Source: Glandiceps talaboti (Eukaryota; Hemichordata; Enteropneusta; Spengelidae). Taken from it: 64,000 nucleotides of DNA. The first letter of the stretch is position 1; the number at the start of each line of letters is the position of its first letter. The stretch spans positions 14,821,519 to 14,885,518 of the forward strand of contig NC_135569.1 in NCBI RefSeq assembly GCF_964340395.1. The letters are read 5' to 3'. The notes below the pieces were generated by a model, which saw only the letters and a program-made list of their open reading frames with translations, had not been told where the DNA came from and made no database searches. Position numbers and translations under genes: made by a program. Shown here in pieces: positions 63,664 through 64,000 of the stretch.

Positions 63664-64000
63664 GGGCGCGTTCGGGAGACAAAACGCCCGCGGACGTTTC
63701 AAAAAGTTTTGTTCATGAACGACTAATTGTCATACTTTTTCGAGGGCGAACTGGGACGAAGGAAGGCGGAAGAGTGAGGTGACTCGCCAAAAGCCAAGAT
63801 GGCGGCCACGAATTCTCACTTCATCGACGAACTTGAGTTTTTGTGTAGGATTACATAGTGCACATTAGTTTTGATTCATCACTGCAAAAAAGTTCATTGG
63901 CAACGGTAATTAGAAATAAAAATACCCGTCGACATAATGGTACGATCGATTTGACGTACATTGAGCAATGCAAGAAAAGCTTGGGGTCAGGTCACAGGTC

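Overview
This is eukaryotic (metazoan) nuclear DNA. It is AT-rich and full of introns, with GT-AG splice sites, extensive microsatellites (TATG, TC, AT, CAT, CAAT), non-LTR and Penelope-type retroelement pieces, tRNA-derived SINE heads and short inverted-repeat DNA elements. The gene content (REJ, GPS, PLAT and polycystin channel preceded by Apple, fucolectin-like, WSC-like and EGF modules) suggests a marine invertebrate, perhaps a non-vertebrate deuterostome. The species cannot be fixed from the sequence.

The main content is a tandem pair of polycystin-1-like receptor/channel genes, both on the + strand. Gene A (2619-34952) is read here as 26 exons whose splice phases all fit together. They encode about 2018 residues after an N-terminus that lies left of the window. 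The order is Apple/PAN, C-terminal half of a fucolectin/F5-8C-like domain, two WSC-like modules, two calcium-binding EGFs, a REJ-like segment, a GAIN-like region, a GPS cleavage motif, TM1, a PLAT domain, a multi-pass membrane region with the polycystin extracellular domain, and a short coiled-coil tail ending in TAA. Gene B begins with a signal-peptide exon (37881-37944), continues with the N-terminal half of the fucolectin-like domain (47474-47701), and then repeats the gene A exons from Apple to a pre-GPS exon (49447-62624) before running off the right edge.

Layout: 1-239, minus-strand Penelope-like fragment; 240-2250, a 5'-truncated R2/R4-type (restriction-like endonuclease) retroelement between two TATG arrays; 2255-34952, gene A, whose PLAT domain is split by a 5.9 kb intron carrying a decayed DDE-like transposon (about 22.15-26.81 kb) with 29-bp inverted repeats; 34953-37880, intergenic with a hAT-like MITE and a SINE; 37881-64000, gene B, with a minus-strand LINE and families of decayed repeats in its 9.5 kb first intron.

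The A and B copies (about 1950-16640 versus 48856-64000) form a mosaic. Some tracts are almost identical, others differ by several percent, which suggests gene conversion. Two differences stand out. The Apple exon differs at 20 codons, of which 18 change the amino acid. The first WSC exon of gene B contains an in-frame stop.
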